Origin: Pseudoclavibacter caeni
Lineage (GTDB): Bacteria; Actinomycetota; Actinomycetes; Actinomycetales; Microbacteriaceae
Direction of reading: 5' to 3'
DNA: 64,000 nt
Assembly: GCF_008831125.1 (NCBI RefSeq)
Contig: NZ_WBKA01000001.1
Span: 248,001 to 312,000 of the forward strand
Notes under the pieces: model-generated
The model's input: only the letters and a program-made list of their open reading frames with translations
Databases searched by the model: none
Told to the model about the DNA's origin: nothing
In this document: piece after piece, positions 27,035-36,769 of the stretch
Position numbering within the stretch: the first letter of the stretch is position 1
Layout of the letters: every line of letters starts with the position of its first letter
Made by a program: the position numbers and the translations under genes

Positions 27035-28507
27035 ATGACAGACTCTCCCAGCGACATCCGCGAGGCCATGCGTGCCCTGCACGCGATGCTCGACTCCCCG
27101 ACCATCCAGCGACTGGGCCGGGCGTTCGCCGCCGGCGGGCAGGAGCTCGCGCTCGTGGGCGGATCCGTGCGCGACGCGTTGCTGGGGCGCGCCGGGGTCG
27201 ATCTCGACTTCACCACGAGCGCGTCGCCGGACGCCTCGCTCGCCCTGCTGCGCCCCCTGTCGACGGCGCACTGGGACATCGGCCGGGCGTTCGGCACGGT
27301 CGGCGCCCGGGTCGACGGCGAGCAGGTGGAGGTGACCACCTACCGGGCCGACTCGTACGACCACCGTACGCGCAAGCCGACCGTGGCGTTCGGCGACAAC
27401 CTGGAGGACGACCTGCGGCGCCGGGACTTCACGGTCAACGCGATCGCCGTGCGACTGCCCGAGCGCACGCTCGTCGACCCGTTCGGCGGGGTGGCCGATC
27501 TGCTCGCGGGCGTGCTGCGCACCCCCGGGCCGGCGTCCGTGTCGTTCGAGGACGACCCGCTGCGGATCATGCGGCTGGCCCGTTTCGTCGCCCAGCTCGG
27601 GTTCACCGTCGACCCCGAGACCTTCGCGGCGGCCCGCCAGCGTGCGGCCACGATCGAGATGGTCTCGGCGGAGCGGGTGCGCGACGAGCTGATCAAGCTG
27701 CTCATGGCCCCGGACCCCGTCGCCGGTCTGCGCCTGCTCGTCGACACCGGCGTCGCCGAGCATGTGCTGCCCGAGCTGCCCGCGCTGCGGCTCGAGATGG
27801 ACGAGCACCATCACCACAAGGACGTCTACGAGCACTCGCTGACCGTGCTGCGGCAGGCGATCGACCTTGAGGGCGAGGGCGGGCCGGATCTCGTGCTGCG
27901 CTTGGCCGCGCTGCTGCACGACATCGGCAAGCCGCGGACGCGGCGGCTCGAGCCCGGCGGCGTCGTCACGTTCCACAACCACGACCTGGTCGGCGCGCGG
28001 ATGGCCACGAAGCGGCTGCGCGCGCTGCGGTTCGACAAGGGCGTGATCAAGCAGGTTTCACGGCTGATCGAGCTGCACATGCGCTTCTTCGGGTACGGCG
28101 AGCACGAGTGGTCGGATGCGGCGGTGCGTCGATATGTGCGCGACGCCGGCCCGCTGCTCGACCGCCTGCACCGGCTCACCCGAGCTGACATGACCACGCG
28201 CAACCGGCGCAAGGCCGCCCGGCTGCGCTCCGCGTATGACGAGCTGGAGTGGCGCATCGAGTACCTGGCCGAGCAGGAGGAGCTCGCGGCGGTGCGGCCC
28301 GAGCTCGACGGGCGGGCGATCATGCGGGTGCTCGACATCAGCCCGGGGCCGGTCGTGGGGCGCGCGTACCAGTTCCTGCTCGACCTGCGCCTCGACGAGG
28401 GGCCGGTCGGCGAGGCGGAGGCTACTCGGCGCCTGCGTGCTTGGTGGGCCGAGCAGCCGGAGGCGGAGGACCCGGACACGACGACGCCCGGACGCGCCGT
28501 CAGCTGA
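27035..28507 (+). CDS. cca: CCA-adding tRNA nucleotidyltransferase
   Basis: Class II nucleotidyltransferase of 490 residues that builds or repairs the 3' CCA of tRNAs. Motifs: LVGGSVRDALLG, the metal site VDLDFTT, RRRDFTVNAIA and the PolyA_pol RNA-binding part FEDDPLRIMRLARFVAQLGF. It is followed by an HD domain with LAALLHDIGKPRT and FHNHDLVGA. The need for this enzyme fits the tRNA-Ala gene, which lacks an encoded CCA. The start is the ATG at 27035; the frame open upstream is antisense to the DUF6049 gene. Confidence 0.93.
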   Translation: MTDSPSDIREAMRALHAMLDSPTIQRLGRAFAAGGQELALVGGSVRDALLGRAGVDLDFTTSASPDASLALLRPLSTAHWDIGRAFGTVGARVDGEQVEVTTYRADSYDHRTRKPTVAFGDNLEDDLRRRDFTVNAIAVRLPERTLVDPFGGVADLLAGVLRTPGPASVSFEDDPLRIMRLARFVAQLGFTVDPETFAAARQRAATIEMVSAERVRDELIKLLMAPDPVAGLRLLVDTGVAEHVLPELPALRLEMDEHHHHKDVYEHSLTVLRQAIDLEGEGGPDLVLRLAALLHDIGKPRTRRLEPGGVVTFHNHDLVGARMATKRLRALRFDKGVIKQVSRLIELHMRFFGYGEHEWSDAAVRRYVRDAGPLLDRLHRLTRADMTTRNRRKAARLRSAYDELEWRIEYLAEQEELAAVRPELDGRAIMRVLDISPGPVVGRAYQFLLDLRLDEGPVGEAEATRRLRAWWAEQPEAEDPDTTTPGRAVS

Positions 28508-28528
28508 CGGATCGCGTCCGGGCGTCGT
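28481..28528 (+). terminator. Strong bidirectional hairpin after cca
   Basis: A perfect 16-bp stem (28481-28496 with 28513-28528) with a 16-nt loop overlaps the cca stop codon. It ends in a short T run and lies between convergent genes, so it can serve both. Confidence 0.8.
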
Positions 28529-28569
28529 TCCCGGAGGCCCGACGGCGGCCGATCACGGCCGCCCGGGGA

Positions 28570-28980
28570 TCACTTGGCGATGATCTCGTCGAGGTGGGCG
28601 ATGGCCGCCTCGAGCTGCTTGATCGCGGCCTCGGAGGCGGCGACGGCGTCCTTGACCTGCTGCTCGGCGTTGTCTGCGCTGTGAGCGACCTGCTCGGCGT
28701 TGATCGCGGCGGCGGCGGCGAGCACGGCGCGCAGGGTGCTCGGGTGGATGTTCGTCACGCGCATGATCGTCTCGATCGCGGTGCGCGAGATGGTCGACGT
28801 CAGCGTCGACACCGACAGGCGGCGCCACTGTGAGGGCTCCGTGCCCGCCTCGGCGGCCAGCAGCGCGGCGTCGGCGGCCTTCTGCAGCGCGTCGCTGACA
28901 TCCTGCAGCTTCTGCACGTCGATGCCGGCGAACTCCTCGGGAAGTTCGATGCTGGACAGGTCAGCCTTCTTAGCGGCCAT
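28570..28980 (-). CDS. Small alanine-rich helical protein of unknown function
   Basis: A 136-residue product that I do not recognise. It is cytoplasmic in character, with no signal or membrane segment. It reads as a mostly helical protein: QKLQDVSDALQKAADAALLA, then a conserved-looking core with RRLSVSTLTSTISRTAIETI, then a long Ala/Gln-rich helix (AAINAEQVAHSADNAEQQV) that could form a coiled coil. An excellent ribosome site (AAAGGAG, six bases before the ATG) and good codon pattern support a real gene. It converges on cca through the shared hairpin and follows the permease on the same strand. Confidence 0.75.
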   Translation of the reverse strand: MAAKKADLSSIELPEEFAGIDVQKLQDVSDALQKAADAALLAAEAGTEPSQWRRLSVSTLTSTISRTAIETIMRVTNIHPSTLRAVLAAAAAINAEQVAHSADNAEQQVKDAVAASEAAIKQLEAAIAHLDEIIAK

Positions 28981-29086
28981 GTGAGCTCCTTTGCGTCCGA
29001 TCGGCGACGTGGTGCCGCCGCTGAATGGCTCTTGAATCCGCTCCTGATCTTACGTCGCGGCCCAGCGGGGCGCGAAACCGACTCCG

Positions 29087-30544
29087 TCAGTCGTCGGGAT
29101 GCGTGCGTCCGTCGTCGAGGCGCGCGTCGGCCGGCGCGGTGTGCGGGGTGATGTCCACGCCCTCGGCGGCCAGCTCGCGTGCGTTGCGCCGGATGCTCGG
29201 CCGCATGAAGGCGTAGATGATCCCGAGCAGCACGAACCAGATCGGCGTGATGATGAGCGCCGCGCGGGTGTCCTCCGCCTGGGCGAGCGCCCAGATGAGG
29301 AAGGCGAAGAACACGAACACGACCACGACGCTCACCCGGCCGCCCGGCAGACGGAAGTGTGAGCGCTCGTGCAGCTCGGGACGCCGGTGCCGGTACACGA
29401 GGTAGCTGATGAGGATCATCGACCAGATGAAGAGGAACAGCACGGATGAGATCGTGGTGACCAGGGTGAAGGCGTTCATCACCGAGTCGCCGGCGTACAG
29501 GAGCACGATGCCGGCGAGCAGGAAGGTCACCGAGAAGAACAGGGCATTCTGCGGTACCTGGCGGCGGCTCAGCGCGCTCAGCCAGTACGGCGCCTCACCC
29601 TGCGTCGCGAGGCCGTAGACCATCCGCGACGTGGAGTAGATGCCGCTGTTGGCCGAGGAGGCCGCCGAGGTGAGCACCACGAAGTTGACCACGTGTGCGG
29701 CGATGCCGAGGCCTGCCATCGTGAACATGTTCACGAACGGGGACTGGGCGGGATCGATGGTGTTCCACGGGCTCACCGTCAGGATCACGAACAGGGATCC
29801 GAGGTAGAAGAGGATGATCCGCCAGGGGATCGAGTCGATCGCCCGCGGCAGCGTCCGCTCGGGGTTCTCGGTCTCTGCGGCCGCGGTGCCGACGAGCTCG
29901 ATGCCGACGAAGGCGAACACCGCGATCTGGAACCCGGCCACGAAGCCGGTGAAGCCGGTCGGGAAGAAACCGCCGGCGTCCCACAGATGTGAGACGGAGG
30001 CGACCGTGCCGTCCGGCGAGCGGTAGTGGGTGACGAGCATGATGATGCCGACGATCACCAGTGCGCTGATCGCGATGATCTTAATCAGAGCGAACCAGAA
30101 CTCCAGCTCGCCGAAGTTGCGCACCGTCGGCAGGTTCAGTGCGAGCAGCAGTGCGATGAGCAGGATCGCCGGCACCCACAGTGGGATGTCCGGGAACCAG
30201 AACTGCGCGTAGCCGGTGATCGCCACCACATCGGCGATGCCGGTGACGATCCAGCACAGCCAGTAGGTCCAGCCGGTGAAGAATGACGCCCACGGGCCCA
30301 GCAGGTCACCCGAGAAGTCCGCGAACGATCGGTAGTCCAGGTTTGACAGCAGCAGCTCGCCGAGTGCGCGCATCACAAAGAAGAGCATCGCGCCGATGAT
30401 CGCGTAGACGAGCAGGATGGATGGGCCGGCCAGATGGATCGTCTTGCCGCTGCCCATGAACAGGCCGGTGCCGATGGCTCCGCCGATGGCGATCAGTTGC
30501 AGATGGCGGTTCTGCAGGTTGCGTGAGAGGGTCTGCTGCTTCAT
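29087..30544 (-). CDS. APC-family amino acid permease, CycA-like (D-Ala/D-Ser/Gly)
   Basis: A 12-helix amino acid/polyamine/organocation transporter of 485 residues. The segment NRHLQLIAIGGAIGTGLFMG and the following GKTIHLAGPSILLVYAI, MRALGELLLSNLDYRSFADF and FTGWTYWLCWIVTGIADV closely follow the CycA (D-serine/D-alanine/glycine) subfamily. Substrate is inferred from that resemblance. The ATG at 30544 has no ribosome site. A TAGACT -10-like element ends nine bases before it, which suggests a nearly leaderless mRNA. It diverges from the LRV-propeller gene; parS site 2 lies between them. Confidence 0.88.
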   Translation of the reverse strand: MKQQTLSRNLQNRHLQLIAIGGAIGTGLFMGSGKTIHLAGPSILLVYAIIGAMLFFVMRALGELLLSNLDYRSFADFSGDLLGPWASFFTGWTYWLCWIVTGIADVVAITGYAQFWFPDIPLWVPAILLIALLLALNLPTVRNFGELEFWFALIKIIAISALVIVGIIMLVTHYRSPDGTVASVSHLWDAGGFFPTGFTGFVAGFQIAVFAFVGIELVGTAAAETENPERTLPRAIDSIPWRIILFYLGSLFVILTVSPWNTIDPAQSPFVNMFTMAGLGIAAHVVNFVVLTSAASSANSGIYSTSRMVYGLATQGEAPYWLSALSRRQVPQNALFFSVTFLLAGIVLLYAGDSVMNAFTLVTTISSVLFLFIWSMILISYLVYRHRRPELHERSHFRLPGGRVSVVVVFVFFAFLIWALAQAEDTRAALIITPIWFVLLGIIYAFMRPSIRRNARELAAEGVDITPHTAPADARLDDGRTHPDD

Positions 30545-30674
30545 TGGACACGGAGTCTAGCCCTCTGCTGCATCACGGGTGTGGTGGACGCCGCCGTTCG
30601 CAGCCGGTTTGGTCGGCGTGCGAGTCGGGCCGAGGTATGGGGCGGAGCATCGCGATGGGTATCCGCGCAGTGGT

Positions 30675-30688
30675 GTTTCACGTGAAAC
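30675..30688. promoter_or_regulatory. parS site 2 (upstream of LRV gene E)
   Basis: Perfect GTTTCACGTGAAAC palindrome in the 250-bp gap between the divergent permease and LRV gene E. It ends 107 bp before the E start codon. It can load ParB. Confidence 0.95.
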
Positions 30689-30795
30689 AACACCGCCATG
30701 GGGGTCTCGCCCCATCGGGATCCGCCAGTGCGCAATCTACGATGGAACAGATGTCGACGCCGACCGGTGTCGAGCGTACGAGCAGGAGGGGGCGC

Positions 30796-33771
30796 ATGAA
30801 CAGCGACGAGCTGCAGCAGCTGCGTGCTTATGCGGGGCATCCGGGAGCCGATCGCGACGTGCTCGCCCGTATCGCCGTGGACCATCCCGACGTGCGGAAG
30901 GATATCCTCGCCAACCCGGGGGTCGACGAGCCGCTCAAGGAGTGGATCCGTCAGCTGCCCGCCGCGCCGACGTCGACAGGGGGACCAAGCGTCGGGACCA
31001 CAGCGGCTGGGATCACCGGAGGGATCTCCGCCGGCGAGGTGTCCACAGCCGGGGCGGGTGGAGTGTCCGGTGTTCCCGAGGTCATCCCGCAGCCCTCGTG
31101 GGGCACGCAGCTCTCGTGGGATGGGTTCGCCGCGTCGGCGCCGCCTCAGCCGGGGGCTCCCCAGCCCGGTCTCGCCCAGCAGACCCCCGGCGCGTGGGGT
31201 GCGCCGACCACGCCACCCGGCTGGAACGGGGGTGTGCCGGATACCCCGACGACCATGCCGATGGGCGTCGCCGGGGTCGCACGCGACGGCTGGTTCCACG
31301 CCCATCGAGGGCTGCTGATCGGCGCCGGCGCCGCGGCGACCGCCGTGGTGACAGGGGTCGCACTCGTGCTCACCGGGGTGATCCCACTGTCTGGACGCAA
31401 CAGAGCGGCCACCAGCGCGATCGCCCAGGACGCGACCAAGGCGATCGGGGCACTGCCCATGGCCGAGGATCCCTACACCACGGAGCCACAGCAGCGCTGG
31501 ACGGTCAACGTCGCAGACCTGCCTGACATCGACGCGGCGGGATTCGTCCCGGGTACCATTGACGACCCCTTGCTGCCCAACGCCATGGCCATGGGTGTCG
31601 GCGACGATGTCGTCCTGCTCGACTACACGACCTCGCTCGATGACAACGACGAAGACGACCGTTCCGCGACGCACGGCGTCGTCGCCCTCGATCGCGCCAC
31701 CGGCGACTACCGGTGGTCGCACCAGTGGCCCACCGACGGCGCGTCCGCGCTCGGTGGCTGTGGCCTCACCCAGGTGGGCGAGGTGTTCGGCTGCGTCACT
31801 GGAGACTCACTGGTGCTGCTGGACGCGGAGACCGGCGAGGTGCGCTCGCAGCAGTCTGCCGGTGATGTGCTTGGCCAGGACGGCGCCAGCCTGCTGCTCG
31901 AGGGCGTTCACGTCGACGCCTCGCGGGACGCGATCGTCGTGACGGGCCAGGGCTCGGATGGCAGCTCAGGGTACCTGCTCGCCGAGGTTCACGCCGATGG
32001 GTCGATCGCCTGGCAGGCCGAGCGCCCGGGCCAGCCGGGTGACCAGGGCGCCGATGACGCCGCTGTCACGGTGGACCAGGCCGGCGACTCGCTGCTCGTG
32101 GAGCTCGGCGAGGACTTCGGGGTCTTCTCACTCGGCTCGGGTGAGCTGCGCGCGGCGGGGACCGGGCAGGTCTGGCTTACCGGTGAGGACGCGCTCGGGT
32201 ACACGGGCACCACCTCGCCGCTCACCGTCAACGCCCTGAGCAACGTCCAGTCGTCAGCCGATGCCGACGGGGCCTCTGCGCCCTTTGCCCCCAGCCAGCG
32301 ACTGGGCCTGCGGCTCTCACAGGATCAGGCGCTCACCCTCCGAGCCACGGACACCGCCACTGGTGAGACACGGTGGTCACGCCAGGGCACCCATGCCGTG
32401 GTGCCGACCGGGCTCGACCAGGTCGTGCCCGTGTGGGACCCGGACAACGGGGGCACGCTCACCGGGGTCAGCGCGACGGACGGCTCGGATCTCTGGCAGC
32501 TCCATCCGGGATCAGGTGCCAGCCCGCTGATCACCGGCGGAGCGGTGCTCGCCACCGGCGGTGCCGCGAGCGTGACGATGCTCGGCACCGATGGCGGGGG
32601 ACGTGCCGCGTCCACCACGACCAGCGAGCAGGCCGGAGTGCCCGCCTGTTCGGACGGCCGGGTGCTGCTCTCCTGGTCGCGCTGGCAGGACGGCTGGATC
32701 AGCGTGTGCTCGGACGACTCGGGGAAGGATCAGGTCGTGCAGCTGCAGCTGCCGGACGGCACCACGCACACCGGCGACCAGATCAGCGTCAACGACGGGT
32801 GGACGCGATTCTGCGGCGCCCTCGACGACGGTGACGTGTGCACCGACTGGCGGGACTCGACGGTGACCTGGCAGCCGAGGGAGGACGACGGCACGGTGTG
32901 GGCCACCAGCGCGGGCTGGTTCAGCGGCAACGGGCGCAGCGGATTCGGCGACTCCGCCCAGGCGCCGGAGACCGTGCCCTCATGCCCGGTCGGCGCCTCG
33001 CCGCTCGGCTGGGGTGTGGAAGGCGACGATTGGGTGCTCGTCTGCGGTGACCGCGACGGCACGCCCACGATGCTGCGCCTGCAGGGCTTCGGCGGGGACG
33101 ATCGCACCGCCGCCGACGTGCACGCCAGCGACGACGAGAACGGTCATGGCGTCTGCGGCGCTGTCGACGGCGCCTCCGTCTGCTTCTTCGCCAACCCGGG
33201 CAGCGTCGTCGTCGACGGCGCCTCCGAACGGGTGCAGACGGGCCTGACCTCGGCCTGGCAGCGTGGGCAGGACGACGCCAGCGCGAGCTCCGGGGCCTTC
33301 GGCGCCCAGCGTCCCTCGGGCAGCGCGCAGAGCCAGGTGCAGTACATCGTCGACGTGCTCGAGCGCTCGAAGGCCGCCCGGACCACCCTGCAGCCGGCGG
33401 TCGACGTCTTCAGCAGCTGCCGGACCGGCCAGTTCTCGCAGGCCCGCGCCACACTGCGCACCGTGACGCAGAACCGGCAGGATCTGCTCGCGGCGATCAG
33501 CTCGGCCCCGGTCGACAGGATCGAGGACGGGGACCGGATGATGGTCCAGCTGCGCACGGCGCTGCAGGCCTCGCTCGACGCCGACAAGGCATACGAGCAA
33601 TGGGCCGACGCGATCATCTCAAGTGGATGCGGGGCTGGATCGGCCTCGTTCGACGCGGGCAACGAGCACTCGGTCGACGCGACCACGGCGAAGCAGGTGT
33701 TCACGGGCACGTGGAACACGTCGATCGCGACACGCTACGGGGTGGCCACGTTCGGACCGAACGACATCTGA
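30796..33771 (+). CDS. LRV protein E: cytoplasmic LRV, one TM helix, PQQ-like propeller
   Basis: The 991-residue protein starts at the ATG at 30796 behind AGGAGGG. Residues 1-55 form an LRV-type helix bundle (DVLARIAVDHPDVRKDILANPGV...LKEWIRQL) related to genes A-D of this window. A Pro/Gly/Ala linker runs to about 165. One transmembrane helix follows (about 172-196, LLIGAGAAATAVVTGVALVL). The outer part resembles PQQ/pyrrolo-quinoline-type beta-propeller repeats: ALDRATGDYRWSHQW, LLDAETGEVRSQQ, ATDTATGETRWSRQ and ATDGSDLWQL. Several cysteine pairs and a helical C-terminal region (VQYIVDVLERSKAARTTLQ) complete it. Orientation (N inside) is inferred from the absent signal peptide. Function is unknown; a surface sensor or ligand-binding protein is possible. 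Confidence 0.8.
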   Translation: MNSDELQQLRAYAGHPGADRDVLARIAVDHPDVRKDILANPGVDEPLKEWIRQLPAAPTSTGGPSVGTTAAGITGGISAGEVSTAGAGGVSGVPEVIPQPSWGTQLSWDGFAASAPPQPGAPQPGLAQQTPGAWGAPTTPPGWNGGVPDTPTTMPMGVAGVARDGWFHAHRGLLIGAGAAATAVVTGVALVLTGVIPLSGRNRAATSAIAQDATKAIGALPMAEDPYTTEPQQRWTVNVADLPDIDAAGFVPGTIDDPLLPNAMAMGVGDDVVLLDYTTSLDDNDEDDRSATHGVVALDRATGDYRWSHQWPTDGASALGGCGLTQVGEVFGCVTGDSLVLLDAETGEVRSQQSAGDVLGQDGASLLLEGVHVDASRDAIVVTGQGSDGSSGYLLAEVHADGSIAWQAERPGQPGDQGADDAAVTVDQAGDSLLVELGEDFGVFSLGSGELRAAGTGQVWLTGEDALGYTGTTSPLTVNALSNVQSSADADGASAPFAPSQRLGLRLSQDQALTLRATDTATGETRWSRQGTHAVVPTGLDQVVPVWDPDNGGTLTGVSATDGSDLWQLHPGSGASPLITGGAVLATGGAASVTMLGTDGGGRAASTTTSEQAGVPACSDGRVLLSWSRWQDGWISVCSDDSGKDQVVQLQLPDGTTHTGDQISVNDGWTRFCGALDDGDVCTDWRDSTVTWQPREDDGTVWATSAGWFSGNGRSGFGDSAQAPETVPSCPVGASPLGWGVEGDDWVLVCGDRDGTPTMLRLQGFGGDDRTAADVHASDDENGHGVCGAVDGASVCFFANPGSVVVDGASERVQTGLTSAWQRGQDDASASSGAFGAQRPSGSAQSQVQYIVDVLERSKAARTTLQPAVDVFSSCRTGQFSQARATLRTVTQNRQDLLAAISSAPVDRIEDGDRMMVQLRTALQASLDADKAYEQWADAIISSGCGAGSASFDAGNEHSVDATTAKQVFTGTWNTSIATRYGVATFGPNDI

Positions 33772-33792
33772 TCCGTCCGGCGGGGACAGGCC

Positions 33793-34431
33793 CGGCGGTC
33801 GCTGCGGATCGGAGCTGCGGCCAGCATTCTCATGGGGCTGCTGCCCGAGCTCATCGACGCCCTGGAACCCGGGACGAGCCCCGTCATCCGCCAGGCCAGC
33901 GAGGCCGAGCAGGCTCGGGGGTTCGCCGACGGGCAGCTGGACGTCGGGCTTCAGCGCACTCGCGGGGAGCGACGGGAGGGGTTCATTCCGCTGCCGCTGG
34001 AGCCGCTGTACGTGGCACGTCGGGCGTCCGGCGGGAGCGCGAAGGCCCCTGAGAGCATGCCGCTCGCGCACTTCGCCGGCAGCCGATTCCTGATCTTCCG
34101 TCGCGAGGTCGCCCCAGTGGCCTATGACGCGATCATCTCGGTGATTCGTCGCAGCGGCGCAAGGTTCCCGATCGTGCACTACTACACGGACGAAGGGGAC
34201 TTCCTGGGCAAGGTGGCCTGCGGCGAGGGCATCGGCATCGTGCCCGAGAGCCTCACCCGGATCACCGCTGCGGCGCTGCGGTACGCGCGGATCGTCGACC
34301 CCGGCGCGACGACGCCGCTCTCCATTCGCTATGCGCCCGACAGCGCGGTGGCCCGCTCTGCAGCACTCGCACTGGCGGAGCGGGCCGCTGCGCAGCGGGT
34401 CAGGCCGCGTCGAGATGACCCGCGATGCTGA
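33793..34431 (+). pseudogene. LysR-family regulator remnant (effector domain only)
   Basis: Open frame encoding a LysR-type substrate-binding domain: RRSLRIGAAASILMGLLPELIDALEP, QLDVGLQRT and the C-terminal GEGIGIVPESL. The N-terminal winged helix-turn-helix (about 85 residues) is missing because the frame begins only about 20 bases after the end of LRV gene E. It therefore cannot bind DNA as a normal LysR regulator. An ATG at 33832 exists inside the domain, without a good ribosome site. Confidence 0.7.
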
Positions 34432-34830
34432 ACCGGCGGCTCCACAGCTCGGGGGTCTCGCCCATCGTCAGCTCGGCGGCGAGCTCTCCGAAGACTGGGG
34501 CGAACTTGAAGCCGTGGCCGGAGAGCCCGGTCACCGTGATGAGCGGGCCGGAGGGACTGCGGTCGATGATCGGCACCTTGCCCCTCGGTGAAGCCCTCCC
34601 GGCGCACGCTGTAATGGGCGGGCTCGGGATGCAGCTCCGCAGTCCAGGAGCACGTCGTGACGACCAGCCGGTCGGCGTACACGACACGTCCGGTGGGGTG
34701 GTCACATGTCCCGGCTCCTCGGTGACACTCAGCACCCGCTCATGGCCGTACAGCTCGGCACCGCCGACCCGAACCTGCTCCTGGGCGCTGAGCACGGCGA
34801 GCTCCGGCCACAGCCCTCGCTGAGACGATC
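34400..34830 (-). pseudogene. FAD-dependent amine oxidase remnant (sarcosine oxidase-like)
   Basis: The minus strand encodes pieces of the C-terminal part of a DAO-family oxidase (monomeric sarcosine oxidase/N-methyltryptophan oxidase type), spread over more than one frame. VRVGGAELYGHERVLSVTEE is in one frame, ADRLVVTTCSWTAELHPEP and RREGFTE in a second. KVPIIDRSPSGPLITVTGLS and GHGFKFAPVFGELAAEL, the FAD-binding C-terminus, are back in the first. At least two frameshifts and loss of the N-terminal half make it non-functional. It overlaps the end of the LysR remnant. Confidence 0.65.
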
Positions 34831-34836
34831 CAGCAC

Positions 34837-35268
34837 GCCGGTGAAGCCGCCGAATGGATGGCGCTCAGCAGGTTCGGCGACATCACCGCGATCGGCGCGC
34901 TTATCGTCGGTCTGCTCGCCGGCATGATCGGCTCTTGGGCGGTGACGTGGAAGACGAAGTGGGGCATCGACGAGACGCTCGACGCTTTCGCGGTGCACGG
35001 CGTCGGCGGCATCGCCGGCACGATCTGCGTGGTGCTCATCGGCTCGTCCGCAGCCCCGGCGGGGATCACGGGCGTGCTGTTCGGCGGGGAGCCCTCGATC
35101 ATCTGGCGAGAGCTTGTCGCCGTGGCGGCCACCTGCCTGTACTCCTTCGGGATGACCGCGCTGATCGCCTGGGCGCTCAAGAAGACGATTGGCATCCGTG
35201 TGGACGAGCAGACGGAGCAGATAGGGCTGGATGAGGCGCTCCATGCGGAGACCGCTTACGCGGACTGA
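34837..35268 (+). pseudogene. Ammonium transporter (AmtB) C-terminal fragment
   Basis: The frame encodes only the last three or four transmembrane segments of an Amt/MEP channel, with the characteristic DAFAVHGVGGIAGT histidine motif and a soluble tail (RVDEQTEQIGLDEALHAE). The first two thirds of the protein, including the other pore histidine, are missing. Upstream sequence belongs to the oxidase remnant. It is a leftover of a lost gene, though an in-frame ATG at 34858 could in principle be used. Confidence 0.75.
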
Positions 35269-35374
35269 TCCTGCGCGACCTCCTGCTCCGGCGATGACGG
35301 AGGATTCCCGAATGGCCGTTGCTGTTCCCGTGTCGGGGTCTGCAGGGCGGTCCGATGCCCCGCGGACGGCGCAT

Positions 35375-35388
35375 GTTTCACGTGAAAC
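35375..35388. promoter_or_regulatory. parS site 3 (end of purT), extended palindrome
   Basis: Perfect GTTTCACGTGAAAC core. The symmetry extends to 26 bp (35369-35394) with GCGCAT/ATGCGC arms. It lies in the gap between the AmtB remnant and the 3' end of purT. Confidence 0.95.
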
Positions 35389-35419
35389 ATGCGCGTGAGG
35401 GGCCGGTGTGCGGCCCGGG

Positions 35420-36709
35420 TCAGACGAGTTCGACGTGCAGGGCATCGGCCACGGCATGGGCTCGTGCGCGTGCCTCGGCGACGTCCGCGCCCCGAGCCAG
35501 GGCCACGGCGACGCGACGGGCGCCGTCCACTCGCGGCTTGCCGAACAGGCGCAACTGTGCGGTCGGGGCGGCGGCGAGGGCCGCGTCCACGCCGCGGCAG
35601 ACCGGCACGCCAGTGCCACGCACCTTGACCGGCACGCTCGCCGCTGCGCCCGGGAAACGCTCGGGCGCGGCCACCGGCAGCCCGAGCACGGCCCGCACGT
35701 GCAGGGCGAACTCGCTGAGATCCTGGCTGACGAGGGTCACCAGGCCAGTGTCGTGCGGTCTGGGTGAGACCTCGCTGAAGATGACCTCGTCGCCGCGCAC
35801 GAACAGCTCGACGCCGAACAGCCCCCAGCCGCCGAGATCGTCGGTGATGGTGCGGGCGATATCCCGTGCTCGGGTAAGCACGGCGGGGGAGAGCGGCGAG
35901 GAGCCGTCGGCTCCCTCGGCGCCAGCGGGATGCTGCCACGACTCGGCGTAGTCACCGTCGACCTGGATGTGGTGCACGGGATCGAGGAAGGTGGTGCCGC
36001 CCGCGTGCCGCACCGTCAGCTGCGTGATCTCCTCGTCGAAGTCGATGAAGCCCTCGATGATGCAGCGGATGCTGTGGCCGGCTGTGGCGTGGCCCCGCGA
36101 CCCGGCCTGCGCGGCCTGCCAGGCCGTGGCGACGTCCTTGCGCGTGCGGATGACGGACTGGCCATGCCCGGAGGACGACATGACCGGTTTGATCACCGCC
36201 GGCAGGCCCAGGTCGGTCACCGCGTCCTCGAGCTCGGCGAGGGAGTCGACGAAGCGGTACGGGCTCGTGGGCAGCCCCAGCGTCTCGGCGGCGAGGCGGC
36301 GGATGCCCTCGCGATCCATCGTCAGCACGGTCGCCCGCGCCGTGGGCACGACTCGCACCGGCCAGGGCTGCTCCGCCTCGAGCTCGGCGAGCGTGCCGGT
36401 GGCGATCGCCTCGATCTCTGGGATGATGAGGTCCGGTCGTTCCGCCTCGATCACCTGACGGAGCGCGTCTCCGTCCTGCATGTCGATGACATGCGCGCGG
36501 TGGGCGACCTGGTGAGCCGGGGCGTGTTCGTAGCGGTCGACGGCGATCGTCTCGACACCGAGCCGCTGCAGCTCGATCACGACCTCCTTGCCGAGCTCGC
36601 CGGAACCGAGCAGCATCGCCCGCTTGGCGTGCGGGGAGAGCGGGGTGCCGATCGTCACACCCTCAGGCGCTGGGCTTGCGGATGCGGTGGTCGTCTTGAG
36701 CGTGCTCAT
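35420..36709 (-). CDS. purT: Formate-dependent phosphoribosylglycinamide formyltransferase
   Basis: ATP-grasp enzyme that makes formyl-GAR from formate, ATP and GAR in purine synthesis, independent of folate. The 429-residue product has the N-terminal [21 protein letters not shown], the ATP loop [15 protein letters not shown], and [16 protein letters not shown]. It is about 35 residues longer than the usual 392, because of an N-terminal Thr/Ala/Pro-rich extension and some insertions such as [14 protein letters not shown]. The ATG at 36709 is the first plausible start; an initiation nearer MLLGSG is less likely because no start codon is well placed. It stands alone between broken genes. Confidence 0.9.
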   Translation of the reverse strand: MSTLKTTTASASPAPEGVTIGTPLSPHAKRAMLLGSGELGKEVVIELQRLGVETIAVDRYEHAPAHQVAHRAHVIDMQDGDALRQVIEAERPDLIIPEIEAIATGTLAELEAEQPWPVRVVPTARATVLTMDREGIRRLAAETLGLPTSPYRFVDSLAELEDAVTDLGLPAVIKPVMSSSGHGQSVIRTRKDVATAWQAAQAGSRGHATAGHSIRCIIEGFIDFDEEITQLTVRHAGGTTFLDPVHHIQVDGDYAESWQHPAGAEGADGSSPLSPAVLTRARDIARTITDDLGGWGLFGVELFVRGDEVIFSEVSPRPHDTGLVTLVSQDLSEFALHVRAVLGLPVAAPERFPGAAASVPVKVRGTGVPVCRGVDAALAAAPTAQLRLFGKPRVDGARRVAVALARGADVAEARARAHAVADALHVELV

Positions 36710-36769
36710 GGTTTCTATTCTGCGCCTGGACCGCGGGCCGGCGTCTCAGGCCTCCAGCGGACACGGCGT

